A stretch of 64,000 bases of DNA, from positions 62,001-126,000 of the forward strand of contig JAKACT010000005.1 in the NCBI GenBank assembly GCA_021821195.1, in the 5' to 3' direction. This DNA comes from Pseudomonadota bacterium (GTDB lineage: Bacteria > Pseudomonadota > Gammaproteobacteria > Xanthomonadales > Xanthomonadaceae). The notes beneath the pieces are model-generated. The model saw nothing but the letters and a program-made list of their open reading frames with translations, had not been told where the DNA came from and made no database searches. Positions 38,817 to 47,558 of this stretch are shown here, piece by piece. A program made the translations under genes and the position numbers. Each line of letters opens with the position of its first letter. The first letter of the stretch is position 1.

Positions 38817-39815
38817 ATGCGCATCGGCCCCCACCTGATCGACCCGAAGGTGATCCTCGCGCCCATGGCGGGCGTGACCGACAAGCCGTTCCGGCTGCTG
38901 TGCAAACGCCTCGGCGCCGGGCTGGCGGTGTCGGAGATGACCATCTCCGATCCCCGCTTCTGGAACACCAGCAAGTCGCGCACGCGGATGGACCATGTTG
39001 GCGAACCGGACCCGGTCAGCGTGCAGATCGCCGGCACCGACCCGGCCGCGCTGGCCGAGGCGGCGCGCTTCAACGTCGACCACGGCGCGCAGATCATCGA
39101 CATCAACATGGGCTGTCCGGCCAAGAAGGTCTGCAACGTGCTGGCCGGCAGCGCGCTGATGCGCGACCCGCGGCTGGTGGCGCGGATCGTCGAAGCGGTG
39201 GTGGCCGCGGTCGACGTGCCGGTGACACTGAAGATCCGCACCGGCTGGAATCCGGACAACAGGAACGCGCCGGAAATCGCGCGCATCGCCGAGGACGCCG
39301 GGATCCAGGCGCTGGCCGTGCACGGCCGCACCCGCGATCAGCACTACACCGGGCAGGCCGAGTACGACACCATCGCCGCGGTCAAGGCGATGCTGAAGAT
39401 CCCGGTGATCGCCAACGGCGACATCGACTCGCCGCAGAAGGCCGCCTTCGTGCTGGACAGGACCGGCTGCGACGCGGTGATGATTGGCCGCGCCGCCCAG
39501 GGCCGGCCCTGGCTGCTTGGCCACATCGCCCACTACCTGCGCACCGGCGAACAGCTGGCGGAGCCTTCGCCGGCGCAGGTGCGCGACATCCTGCTGGGCC
39601 ACCTCGAAGCCCTGCACGCGTTCTACGGCGAGGAGATGGGCGTGCGCATCGCCCGCAAGCACTTGGGCTGGTATGCGAAGGACCGGCCGGAGAACGCGGC
39701 CTTCCGCGCGGTGGTCAACCGCGCGCAGAGCGCCGACGAACAGCTGCGGCTGACCCGCGATTACTTCGACGCGCTGGCCGCCGGCGTCTCGCCCGCGCTG
39801 CCGGCCGCGGCCTGA
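38817..39815 (+). CDS. dusB: tRNA-dihydrouridine synthase DusB
   Basis: FMN-dependent reduction of uridine to dihydrouridine in the tRNA D-loop. 332 residues. Motifs: LAPMAGVTDKPFRLLCKRLG near the N-terminus, SVQIAGTDP, the catalytic Cys in INMGCPAKKVCNV, KIRTGWN, HGRTRDQHYTGQA and VIANGDID for FMN binding. It begins 25 bp after recQ. In enterobacteria dusB is followed by fis, which is absent here. Confidence 0.95.
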   Translation: MRIGPHLIDPKVILAPMAGVTDKPFRLLCKRLGAGLAVSEMTISDPRFWNTSKSRTRMDHVGEPDPVSVQIAGTDPAALAEAARFNVDHGAQIIDINMGCPAKKVCNVLAGSALMRDPRLVARIVEAVVAAVDVPVTLKIRTGWNPDNRNAPEIARIAEDAGIQALAVHGRTRDQHYTGQAEYDTIAAVKAMLKIPVIANGDIDSPQKAAFVLDRTGCDAVMIGRAAQGRPWLLGHIAHYLRTGEQLAEPSPAQVRDILLGHLEALHAFYGEEMGVRIARKHLGWYAKDRPENAAFRAVVNRAQSADEQLRLTRDYFDALAAGVSPALPAAA

Positions 39816-39825
39816 GCGCAGCGAC

Positions 39826-40818
39826 TCAGGCGGCCGCGGCCCTGTCCCGACCCGACGGCAGGCCCATCGGCCCCGACTTCGGCGGGATCTCCGCCAGCAC
39901 CTGGCCCAGGTGCGAGAGCAGCCGCAGGGTGCCGTCGTGCTCCTCCACCAACGCGCTCAGGCTCTCCACCCAGTCGCCGTCGTTGGCGTAGATCAACCCA
40001 TCGCGTTGCAGCAGCGCGGCACGGTGGATATGCCCGCAGACGATGCCATCCAGCCCGCGCCGGCGCGCATCGTCCAGGCCGGCGCGGACGAAGCGCCCGA
40101 TGTAGCGTTCGGCGGCGCTGCTTTTCGATTTCAGGAACTCCGACAACGACCAGTAGCGCAGCCCCAGCCGTCCGCGCAGCGCGTTCAGCCACTGGTTGCC
40201 GGTGAGGATGCGGTAATATAGCCAGTCGCCCAACGCGTGCTGGAAATCGCCAACGAAGCGATCCCAGCCCTCTTGGGCCAAGCGGGCGATCGCATCGCCG
40301 CTGTTGGGCGATGCGATGGGGGATGTGGAGGCGCTCCTGCTTCCCGTTGGCATCGACAGGTGCCATCGGGTGATCGCGTCGTAGTCGTCGCCGTGGGTCA
40401 CCAGCAGGCGGCGACCGTCGGCGGTGACGTGGACCGCGCGGCGGCGCACCTGCATCGCCGGCAGCGCCAGCCCGCAGAAGCGGCGGATCGGGCGATCATG
40501 GTTGCCGGGGATGTAGACCAGCCCGGTGCCGCGCCGGTGCAGCGCGTGCAGCGCTTCCACCACGCGGTTGTGCGCGCCGCCCCAGCTGGCGCGGCGCTGC
40601 GCCATCCACCACAGGTCGACGATGTCGCCCACCAGGTACAGCCGCTCGCAGCGCAGCCCGTCGAGGAAATCGGCCAGCTCGGCGGCATGGCAATGGCGCG
40701 CGCCCAGGTGCACGTCGGAGATGAACACCGCGCGCCGGGTGGGCGGCTGCGGCAGCGCAGGTCGCGGCAGCGCTGCAACCGCGGGCGTGGACTTGCCATG
40801 GCGGACGGGCGCGCCCAC
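39826..40818 (-). CDS. UDP-2,3-diacylglucosamine-hydrolase-like metallophosphoesterase with an internal insertion
   Basis: Calcineurin-type phosphoesterase related to LpxH, which forms lipid X in lipid A synthesis. About 330 residues. Metal ligands are visible: ISDVHLGARHC, LVGDIVDLWWM, PGNHDRPIRR, THGDDYD, CGHIHRA and NDGDWVESLSALVE. The subgroup is the LpxH-like phosphoesterase widespread in Proteobacteria, so true LpxH activity is uncertain. The start is GTG at 40818, directly after the stop of the upstream acyltransferase. Compared with the usual family, about 38 residues (from LSMPTGSRSAS to RFVGD) are inserted after DAITRWH, at DNA 40246-40359. The frame is intact. Confidence 0.85.
   Translation of the reverse strand: MGAPVRHGKSTPAVAALPRPALPQPPTRRAVFISDVHLGARHCHAAELADFLDGLRCERLYLVGDIVDLWWMAQRRASWGGAHNRVVEALHALHRRGTGLVYIPGNHDRPIRRFCGLALPAMQVRRRAVHVTADGRRLLVTHGDDYDAITRWHLSMPTGSRSASTSPIASPNSGDAIARLAQEGWDRFVGDFQHALGDWLYYRILTGNQWLNALRGRLGLRYWSLSEFLKSKSSAAERYIGRFVRAGLDDARRRGLDGIVCGHIHRAALLQRDGLIYANDGDWVESLSALVEEHDGTLRLLSHLGQVLAEIPPKSGPMGLPSGRDRAAAA
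40246..40359 (-). other. Candidate in-frame insertion in the phosphoesterase gene
   Basis: About 114 bases with no counterpart in the family as I remember it, sitting between the THGDDYDAITRWH motif and the FQHALGDWLYY helix. It contains the inverted repeat ATCGCATCGCC (40289-40299) and GGCGATGCGAT (40307-40317). It looks less GC-rich than its surroundings and encodes a Ser/Thr/Pro-rich stretch. It is unrelated in sequence to the GGGGTCAG palindromes. Its origin is unknown; an inserted small repeat or a lineage-specific loop are both possible. Confidence 0.5.
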
Positions 40819-42546
40819 CTATCCGGCCACGTCCGCCGCGGCATCTGCCGTCGCGCCGAGATAGCGCTGGCGCTTCTTCGGCCGCATCCGCTGGATGTCC
40901 ACCTCGATCAGGCCGTCCACGGAATCGCTGAAATCGGGATCGACGCCGAAAGCGAGGAAGCGCGCGCCGCCCGGCTCGCACAGGTCGACGTACTGCTTGT
41001 AGAGCATCGGCACCTGCGCGCCCAGCGCGTCGAGGTTGGCCTTGAGCACGCGGAAGGCGGTGTCGGCATCCAGCGCGGCATCGGCGGGGTCAGCGGCCTC
41101 GTAGTGGAACGGGCGGCGCGACACCGCATCGCCCTGCGGGCCGCCGTGCCAATGCGCGTAGTGGGCGACGATCTGCGCACGCGCCGCCGCCGGCAGCGCG
41201 GCGCTGATCGAGACCGCGCCGAACAGGTAGCGCACCCGCGGATGCGCGCGCAGGTAGGCGCCGATGCCCTGCCACAGGTAGTCGATGCTGCGGCTGCCCC
41301 AGTAGTCCTGCGCCACGAAACTGCGACCCAGCTCCATGCCCTGCGCGATCCGCGCCAGCGCGTCCTCGCCGTAGTCGAACAGGCTGGCGGTGTAGAGCCC
41401 GCGCAGGCCGTGCGCCGCCAGTACCGGCGCGCCGCGGGCGATGCGGTAGGCGCCGGCGATCTTCGCCGCCGCCTCGTCCCACAGCACGATGTGTTCGTAC
41501 CAGCTGTCCCAGGCATCGAGGTCGAGGCGGCGGCCGGTGCCCTCGCCCACCGCGCGGAAGGTCAGCTCGCGCAGCCGGCCGATCTCGCGGAGCAGCGGCG
41601 AATCCACCGCCAGCGTGCCCACCCGGATCTGCTTGCCGTCGCTGGTCCGGCCGAGCAGGCGCAGCCCGGCCACGGCCGCGCCGACCAGGGCCGGGTCGAC
41701 GGCCGCGGCCACCGGTTCGGGACCGCCGTCGGCCGGCTCGTCGCACTGCCGGCGGGTGCCCAAGGCATACAGCTCGCGGCGGATATCCCGCAGCAGGGCG
41801 GCGTCGCCGGCATCGGCCGGGATCGCGCGCGGCGTCCCCACCCGCAGCAGCACCCGGCGCGCGCGGCGGGCGAACATCTCGCGCGCCAGCAGCGCCGTGC
41901 CCACCGGCTTGAACAGCGCCGAGGCGCCGTAGAACAGCATCGAATTGCGCGCATCGATGCGCACCGGCAGCACCGGCGCAGCGCAGGCGCGGGCGAAGCG
42001 CAGGAAGCCGCGCCGCCAGCGGCCGTCGCGGATCCCGCGCGGGCCCAGGCGCGAGACCTCGCCGGCCGGGAACACGATCACGCACTCGCCGCGGGCCAGC
42101 GCCGCGCGCACCGCGCGCAGGCTGTCCGGCGCCGGCCGCCCGCCGAGGATGCGCACCGGCAGCAGCAGCTCGCCCAGTCCGCCCAGCGCCGACAGGAAGT
42201 CGTTGGCGACGATCCGCACGTCGCGCCGCACCTGTCCCACCAGGTCCAGCAGCGCCAGCGCATCCAGCGCGCCGGAAGGATGGTTGGCGACGATCAGCAG
42301 CCGCCCATGCGCCGGGATCCGCGCCCGGTCCGCATCGCTGGCCTCGTACCCCGCCCCCAGGTGGCGCATCGCCGCGGCGACGAAGTCGAAGCCGTGCACA
42401 TGCCGGTTGGCGGCGAGGAAGGCATCGATCTCGTCCAGCCGCGACCAGCTCGCGATGCCGCGCAGCAGCGGCCTGGCCAATGCCGCCCGGCGGCCGCGGA
42501 ACCAGTGCGGGAAACGCTGCTGCAGGCGCTGTTCGAGCTGGATCAT
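40819..42546 (-). CDS. Two-domain acyltransferase, OlsF-like (PlsC-like + OlsB-like GNAT)
   Basis: 575 residues. The N-terminal half resembles lysophospholipid/glycerophosphate acyltransferases, with the active-site motif [17 protein letters not shown] and [10 protein letters not shown]. The C-terminal half, from about 300, resembles OlsB-type N-acyltransferases ([44 protein letters not shown]). A fusion of these two activities is the plan of OlsF, which makes ornithine lipids by N- then O-acylation. Whether the product is an ornithine or another amino-acid lipid cannot be told. Its stop directly abuts the phosphoesterase start, suggesting one lipid-related transcription unit. Confidence 0.75.
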   Translation of the reverse strand: MIQLEQRLQQRFPHWFRGRRAALARPLLRGIASWSRLDEIDAFLAANRHVHGFDFVAAAMRHLGAGYEASDADRARIPAHGRLLIVANHPSGALDALALLDLVGQVRRDVRIVANDFLSALGGLGELLLPVRILGGRPAPDSLRAVRAALARGECVIVFPAGEVSRLGPRGIRDGRWRRGFLRFARACAAPVLPVRIDARNSMLFYGASALFKPVGTALLAREMFARRARRVLLRVGTPRAIPADAGDAALLRDIRRELYALGTRRQCDEPADGGPEPVAAAVDPALVGAAVAGLRLLGRTSDGKQIRVGTLAVDSPLLREIGRLRELTFRAVGEGTGRRLDLDAWDSWYEHIVLWDEAAAKIAGAYRIARGAPVLAAHGLRGLYTASLFDYGEDALARIAQGMELGRSFVAQDYWGSRSIDYLWQGIGAYLRAHPRVRYLFGAVSISAALPAAARAQIVAHYAHWHGGPQGDAVSRRPFHYEAADPADAALDADTAFRVLKANLDALGAQVPMLYKQYVDLCEPGGARFLAFGVDPDFSDSVDGLIEVDIQRMRPKKRQRYLGATADAAADVAG

Positions 42547-42702
42547 CGCGGGGCGGTATCGGCCTAGTTGGCCGACAGCCTGCGCGGCAACCGGGACAGC
42601 CCGGTTTCACGCCAGTTACCCGCCGATGACGGCAGGCTTAACGCGCGCCCAACACCCCCGGCAGCGGAAACAGGGCAGGATGCACATCCAGCCGCGTCGC
42701 TG

Positions 42703-42743
42703 TATCATTCGCGCCCATCTTTCCATCCGAATACAAGGATATA
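42703..42743 (+). promoter_or_regulatory. metK promoter and possible methionine-cycle operator
   Basis: TATCAT at 42703-42708 is a plausible -10 box. Just downstream lies ATC(N4)CATCCG(N8)GATATA (42717-42743), overlapping the ribosome binding region AAGGAT. The same arrangement with identical spacing occurs upstream of metF (50606-50632). This suggests a common regulator or leader element for SAM synthesis. No SAM riboswitch fold is seen. The rest of the 202-bp gap before metK shows nothing recognisable. Confidence 0.45.
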
Positions 42744-42748
42744 AAGCG

Positions 42749-43960
42749 ATGTCCAGCTATCTGTTCACCTCCGAATCGGTCTCCGAAGGCCATCCGGACA
42801 AGATCGCCGACCAGATTTCCGATGCGGTGCTGGACGCGATCCTGGCCCAGGACAAGCAGGCGCGCGTGGCCTGCGAGACGCTAGTGAAGACCGGCGCCGC
42901 CATCGTGGCCGGCGAGGTCACCACCAGCGCGTGGGTGGACATCGAGGCGCTGGCACGCAGCGTCATCAACGGCATCGGCTACGACAACTCCGACGTCGGC
43001 TTCGACGGCCACACCTGCGCCATCATCAACATGCTCGGCAAGCAGTCGCCCGACATCAACCAGGGCGTGGACCGCAAGAAGCCGGAAGACCAGGGCGCGG
43101 GCGACCAGGGCCTGATGTTCGGCTACGCCTGCAACGAGGCGCCCGAATTCATGCCCGCCCCGCTGTACTACAGCCACCGGCTGGTGGAACAGCAGGCCAA
43201 GGTGCGCAAGAGCGGCAAGCTGAAGTGGCTGCGCCCGGACGCCAAGTCGCAGGTCACCCTGCGCTACGACGGCAACACCGTGCTGGGCCTCGATGCGGTG
43301 GTGCTGTCCACCCAGCATGACCCGGACATCAAGCAGAAGGACCTGGTCGAGGCGGTGCGCACGCACATCCTCGCCCCGGTGCTGCCGAAGAAGTGGCTGG
43401 AGGCGCTGCCGAAGAACAAGGTGCACATCAACCCGACCGGCAAGTTCGTGATCGGCGGCCCGGTGGGCGACTGCGGCCTGACCGGCCGCAAGATCATCGT
43501 CGACACCTACGGCGGCATGGCCCGCCACGGTGGCGGCGCGTTCTCCGGCAAGGACCCGTCGAAGGTGGACCGCTCGGCCGCCTACGCCGCGCGCTACGTG
43601 GCCAAGAACATCGTCGCCGCCGGCCTCGCCGACAAGTGCGAAGTGCAGGTGTCCTACGCCATCGGCGTGGCCCAGCCGACCTCGATCTCGGTCACCACCT
43701 TCGGCACCGGCAAGGTCGGCGACGACGTGATCGAGAAGCTGATCCGCGCGCACTTCGACCTGCGTCCGTACGCGATCACCCGCATGCTGGACCTGGAGCA
43801 CCCGATCTACCAGCCCACCGCAAGCTACGGCCACTTCGGCCGCAAGCCGAAGGAAATCAGCTACACCGACGGCGAAGGCAAGAAGCACAAGGCCACCACC
43901 TTCTCGTGGGAGAAGACCGACAAGGCCGAGGCCCTGCGCAAGGCGGCGAAGCTGAAGTAA
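42749..43960 (+). CDS. metK: S-adenosylmethionine synthetase
   Basis: Makes SAM from methionine and ATP. 403 residues. Signatures: [20 protein letters not shown] at the N-terminus, the methionine loop [13 protein letters not shown], the P-loop-like [20 protein letters not shown], and [14 protein letters not shown]. The ATG at 42749 ([10 protein letters not shown]) matches the family. Together with ahcY and metF in this window it covers most of the activated methyl cycle. A strong stem-loop follows the stop. Confidence 0.98.
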   Translation: MSSYLFTSESVSEGHPDKIADQISDAVLDAILAQDKQARVACETLVKTGAAIVAGEVTTSAWVDIEALARSVINGIGYDNSDVGFDGHTCAIINMLGKQSPDINQGVDRKKPEDQGAGDQGLMFGYACNEAPEFMPAPLYYSHRLVEQQAKVRKSGKLKWLRPDAKSQVTLRYDGNTVLGLDAVVLSTQHDPDIKQKDLVEAVRTHILAPVLPKKWLEALPKNKVHINPTGKFVIGGPVGDCGLTGRKIIVDTYGGMARHGGGAFSGKDPSKVDRSAAYAARYVAKNIVAAGLADKCEVQVSYAIGVAQPTSISVTTFGTGKVGDDVIEKLIRAHFDLRPYAITRMLDLEHPIYQPTASYGHFGRKPKEISYTDGEGKKHKATTFSWEKTDKAEALRKAAKLK

Positions 43961-43986
43961 GCCGCGCTCCGGCAAGGCGATTTGCG

Positions 43987-44012
43987 AACGGGCCGCAGCG
44001 ATGCGGCCCGTT
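43987..44012 (+). terminator. Rho-independent-type terminator after metK
   Basis: AACGGGCCGCA and TGCGGCCCGTT pair perfectly over 11 bases around a 4-base loop, followed by a short T-run. It lies 26 bp after the metK stop and before uup. Confidence 0.8.
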
Positions 44013-44040
44013 TCCGTTGGCGGGCCCGTAAAATGGCCGC

Positions 44041-45915
44041 ATGCCCCTCCTCCATTTCCAGAACGTCGACTTCAGCGTCGGCGGCCCGCTGCTGCTCGAA
44101 CAGGTCAACCTGACCATCGAACCTGGCGAACGCGTCTGCATCGTCGGCCGCAACGGTGCCGGCAAGTCCACCCTGATGCGGCTGATGGCCGGCGACATCA
44201 AACCCGACGACGGCGAGCTGCGCGTGCAGAACGGCGTGGTGGTCGCGCGGATGGCGCAGGAGGTGCCGCAGGACACCCACGGCAGCGTGTTCGACGTGGT
44301 GGCCGAGGGGCTGGGCGACCTGGGGGCGCTGCTGGCGCGCTTCCACCACGCCGTGCACGACGGCGACATGGATGCGATGGCAGCGGCGCAGGCGCAGATC
44401 GAAGCGCGCCACGGCTGGGACCTGGATCGCCGCGTGCAGCAGGTGCTGGAGCGGCTGGAACTGCCGGAGGACGCCGATTTCGCCGCGCTCTCCGGCGGCA
44501 TGAAGCGAAGGGTACTGCTGGCGCAGGCGCTGGTGCGCGCGCCGGACATCCTGCTGCTGGACGAGCCCACCAACCACCTCGACATCGAGGCGATCGACTG
44601 GCTGGAAAGCTTCCTCAAGGCGTTTTCCGGCAGCATCGTCTTCGTCACCCACGACCGCAGCTTCCTGCGCGCGCTGGCCACCCGCATCGTCGAGATCGAC
44701 CGCGGCCAGGTGACCAGCTGGCCGGGCGACTACGACAACTACCTGCGCCGCCGCGAGGAACGCCTGCACGCGCAGGCGCAGGAGAACGCGCGCTTCGACA
44801 AGCTGCTGGCGCAGGAGGAAGTGTGGATCCGCCAGGGCATCAAGGCCCGCCGCACCCGCAACGAAGGCCGGGTGACCGCGCTCAAGGCCATGCGGCGCGA
44901 GCGCGCCGCGCGCCGCGAAGTCACCGGCAAGGTGAAGATGGAAGCCGCCAGCGCGCAGGCCTCCGGCAAGAAGGTCATCGAGATGACCGGGGTGTCGCAG
45001 GCGTTCGGCGACAGGGTCATCCTGCGCGACGCCTCGACCACGATCCTGCGCGGCGACAAGGTCGGCATCATCGGCCCCAACGGCTCCGGCAAATCGACCC
45101 TGCTGAAGATCCTGCTGGGGGAACTCAAGTCGGATGCCGGCAACGTGGCGATGGGCACCAACCTGCAGATCGCCTATTTCGACCAGCACCGCAGCCAGCT
45201 GGACGAGACCCGCAGCGCGCTGGAAAACGTGGCCGGCGGGCGCGACTTCGTGGAGATCAACGGCAGCCGCAAGCACATCATCGGCTACCTGCAGGAGTTC
45301 CTGTTCTCGCCGGAGCGCGCGCGCGCGCCGATCACCCGCCTGTCCGGCGGCGAACGCAACCGCCTGCTGCTGGCCCGGCTGTTCGCGCAGCCGTCCAACC
45401 TGCTGGTGATGGACGAACCCACCAACGACCTCGACGTGGAAACGCTCGAGCTGCTGGAGGAGCTGCTGCTGGACTACCAGGGCACCCTGCTGCTGGTCAG
45501 CCACGACCGCGATTTCCTCGACAACGTGGTGACCAGCACGCTGGCGCTGGAAGGCGACGGCCGGCTGGGCGACTACGTCGGCGGCTATACCGACTGGCTG
45601 CGGCAAAGACCCGCGCCGCAGGCGCAGGCATCGGTCGCGGCTTCACCTGCGATGCCGGCAACGCCAGCCGCGCCAGCGCCAGCGCCAGCACCAGCGAAGA
45701 AGAAACTCAGCTTCAAGGACCAGCGCGAGCTGGAACTGCTGCCCGCGAAGATCGAACAGCTGGAAACCGACATCGCCGCGCGCAGCGCCGCGATGCAGGA
45801 TGCCGCTTTCTACAAACAGGACGCCGCCGCCCAGCAGCGCGCGAATGCGGAACTGGCCGCTCGGCAGGCCGAGCTGGACGCCGCCTACGCACGTTGGGAA
45901 GCGTTGGACGGCTGA
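44041..45915 (+). CDS. uup: ABC-F ATPase Uup
   Basis: Soluble ABC-F protein with two ATPase domains, linked to precise excision of transposons, replication-fork maintenance and ribosome function. 624 residues: Walker A GRNGAGKSTL (about 37-46), signature LSGGMKRRVL, Walker B LLLDEPTNHLD; the second set is GPNGSGKSTL, LSGGERNRLL, LVMDEPTNDLD. The interdomain linker is charged (RRTRNEGRVTALKAMRRER). An Ala/Pro linker leads to a C-terminal coiled coil (about 555-624), the DNA-binding domain that distinguishes Uup from other ABC-F members. Confidence 0.95.
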   Translation: MPLLHFQNVDFSVGGPLLLEQVNLTIEPGERVCIVGRNGAGKSTLMRLMAGDIKPDDGELRVQNGVVVARMAQEVPQDTHGSVFDVVAEGLGDLGALLARFHHAVHDGDMDAMAAAQAQIEARHGWDLDRRVQQVLERLELPEDADFAALSGGMKRRVLLAQALVRAPDILLLDEPTNHLDIEAIDWLESFLKAFSGSIVFVTHDRSFLRALATRIVEIDRGQVTSWPGDYDNYLRRREERLHAQAQENARFDKLLAQEEVWIRQGIKARRTRNEGRVTALKAMRRERAARREVTGKVKMEAASAQASGKKVIEMTGVSQAFGDRVILRDASTTILRGDKVGIIGPNGSGKSTLLKILLGELKSDAGNVAMGTNLQIAYFDQHRSQLDETRSALENVAGGRDFVEINGSRKHIIGYLQEFLFSPERARAPITRLSGGERNRLLLARLFAQPSNLLVMDEPTNDLDVETLELLEELLLDYQGTLLLVSHDRDFLDNVVTSTLALEGDGRLGDYVGGYTDWLRQRPAPQAQASVAASPAMPATPAAPAPAPAPAKKKLSFKDQRELELLPAKIEQLETDIAARSAAMQDAAFYKQDAAAQQRANAELAARQAELDAAYARWEALDG

Positions 45916-45919
45916 GCCG

Positions 45920-46444
45920 TCAGCCGCAGTTGCCGTCCACGTTGCAGGCCGCGCTGCTTGCGATGGCCGTCATCGGTTCGGCCGCCAACATCGCGATCTG
46001 CGCGCCCAGCAGCAGATCCTCCACCTGCCCGAAGTGGTGCTGGCGCAGGCGGCCGGCACGGTCGACCAGCAGCAGCGTGGGCGTGCCGCGCATGCCGTAG
46101 GCGGCCATGGTGCGCGGCATCGGGCCAGCCTCCGACGGTGCATCCACGCCCACCGGGAAGCCGATCCGGTACTCGTGCAGGAACGCCTCCAGCGCCACCG
46201 GCGTCATCGCCGCATGGTGTTCGAACACGGTGTGCAGGCCGATCACCTCCACGTCTTCGCGCGCGAACACCTGCCGCACCCGCTGCGCCTGCGGCAACCC
46301 GTGCGAGACGCAGCCGGGACACAGCATCTGGAACGCCTCGACCACCACTACGCGGCCGTGCAACGCGGCCAGCGACAGCGGTGCAGGGGTGTTGAACCAG
46401 CGCGAGACCTGCAGCTCGGGGGCGGCTTGATTGTCCATCGGCAT
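45920..46444 (-). CDS. Redoxin/TlpA-like thiol protein with CPGC motif
   Basis: 174 residues with a thioredoxin fold of the AhpC/TSA-TlpA type: VVVVEAFQMLCPGCVSHGLP holds a CxxC pair (Cys42, Cys45), and the cis-Pro motif is RGTPTLLLVDRAG. No signal peptide or lipobox is seen, so it is probably cytoplasmic. The ATG at 46444 has GGAGA at good spacing. The C-terminus has two more Cys (CNVDGNCG). It is the last gene of a MarR-headed cluster and convergent with uup; a stem-loop separates it from the gene before. Confidence 0.82.
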   Translation of the reverse strand: MPMDNQAAPELQVSRWFNTPAPLSLAALHGRVVVVEAFQMLCPGCVSHGLPQAQRVRQVFAREDVEVIGLHTVFEHHAAMTPVALEAFLHEYRIGFPVGVDAPSEAGPMPRTMAAYGMRGTPTLLLVDRAGRLRQHHFGQVEDLLLGAQIAMLAAEPMTAIASSAACNVDGNCG

Positions 46445-46464
46445 ACGCTTCTCCACGATGGAAA

Positions 46465-46490
46465 GCCCGCGCCGTTGTCGCGGCGCGGGC
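46465..46490 (-). terminator. Stem-loop between the periplasmic-protein gene and the redoxin gene
   Basis: GCCCGCGCCG and CGGCGCGGGC form a 10-bp stem with a 6-base loop, followed in the minus direction by TTTCC. It starts 8 bp after the stop of the gene at 46498-47229, so it may end the marR transcript or attenuate expression of the redoxin gene. Confidence 0.6.
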
Positions 46491-46497
46491 CGGTTGC

Positions 46498-47229
46498 TCA
46501 GCGGTTGGGTTTTCCCGACAGGCTGAGGTTGCCGGAGGCCACCTTGAACACATCCGCCACGCAAAGCAGCGGCGCATGCACGCTGGCATTGACGCGCAGG
46601 CCAGCGGTCACCCCATCGAAACCACCCGCCGTGACCACACCGATGTCATCGAAAGGGACTTTCACCTCCACCGTTCCGGCATCCAGGGTCGGACTCCAGC
46701 CGGGGCTGTCGAGCAGCAGCGGCAATCCCGGCCAAGTCCTGGGCAGGCGCGGCTTCGCTCCTACGGGGATATCCACCACTGCCAACGCATCCTTGCCGCA
46801 GGCCGGGTTCGACTGCAACACGACCCAGTGGCTGTGCCAGAGGTCGCCGTCGTTGTCACGGCGCCCATCGCCGTTTTCATCGAACAGGGGGGTGTCATCG
46901 AAGTCCGGGTGCGCCGTCACCGCCAACGCAAGGATGCCGGCCTTGCGCTCGAAGCCGACTTCCCATGGATCAATGCTGGTCGGCCATACGTAGGAAAACA
47001 CCTGGCTTCCGGCCAGCTTCCCGGAGGCGGACGGGCGGGTCTGGCCAGCCCTCCCGGACACCGCCATGTGGAACGTGGCGACATTTCCGTCGGTGCTGAT
47101 GCGGGTATGGACGATATCGAAATCGGCCGAAACCGCGGATTTTGCCGGCGTGGTGATGCCGCCCTCATGCGCCAGGACGGCAGGCGCCGCAACCAGCAGC
47201 AGCGCCGCAACGATGGGATGCAGATTCAT
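46498..47229 (-). CDS. Periplasmic protein of unknown function with a Ca-loop-like motif
   Basis: 243 residues from ATG 47229. Signal peptide MNLHPIVAALLLVAAPAVLA, with cleavage before HEGGITTP. I do not recognise the family. Notable segments: DIVHTRISTDGNVATFHMAV, SYVWPTSIDPWEVGFE, and at 117-129 DENGDGRRDNDGD, a spacing of Asp/Asn like EF-hand or thrombospondin-3 calcium loops, followed by WHSHWVV. Two Cys are present (NPACGK and LLCVAD). It lies between two small CxxC redox proteins, so it could be their substrate or partner in the envelope. Confidence 0.75.
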   Translation of the reverse strand: MNLHPIVAALLLVAAPAVLAHEGGITTPAKSAVSADFDIVHTRISTDGNVATFHMAVSGRAGQTRPSASGKLAGSQVFSYVWPTSIDPWEVGFERKAGILALAVTAHPDFDDTPLFDENGDGRRDNDGDLWHSHWVVLQSNPACGKDALAVVDIPVGAKPRLPRTWPGLPLLLDSPGWSPTLDAGTVEVKVPFDDIGVVTAGGFDGVTAGLRVNASVHAPLLCVADVFKVASGNLSLSGKPNR

Positions 47230-47239
47230 CGTGGTCTCC

Positions 47240-47476
47240 TCAGCGCAGGTCGGCCAGCGAGGCGCCGAAGTTGACGTGCATCGGCACCCCGCCGATGACC
47301 AGCGCCGGCACTGAACGGACGCCGGCGGCTTCGGCTTCGCCAAGACGGGTGCGCTGCTCGCCAAGATGCACGATCTCGACGTCGTAGCGCTGCGGGTCCA
47401 GCGCATGCGCGAGGCCTTGTTCGGCCTCCACGCAGACGGGGCAACCGGCGTGATAGAAAACAGCTTTCTGGCGCAT
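47240..47476 (-). CDS. Small thioredoxin/glutaredoxin-like protein, CPVC motif
   Basis: About 78 residues, a minimal thioredoxin fold: KAVFYHAGCPVCVEAE (Cys12, Cys15), then the beta-alpha-beta with VRSVPALVIGG, where the cis-Pro lies. No signal peptide, so probably cytoplasmic. The ATG at 47476 is preferred because GAGGA lies nine bases upstream; an in-frame ATG at 47485 abuts the same sequence. It lies between the MarR gene and the periplasmic-protein gene, same strand, tight spacing. Confidence 0.8.
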   Translation of the reverse strand: MRQKAVFYHAGCPVCVEAEQGLAHALDPQRYDVEIVHLGEQRTRLGEAEAAGVRSVPALVIGGVPMHVNFGASLADLR

Positions 47477-47558
47477 AATCTTCATTCCTCTTGCTTGCTC
47501 GTGACGGGTAGGTGGGGGAACCGGGCGACACTCGACTGCAATCGGGTGCCGCCCTCTT

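Noticed and set aside
42547-42748. SAM riboswitch upstream of metK
   Set aside because: None of the conserved SAM-I, II or III cores is visible; only a promoter and the short motif shared with metF are seen.
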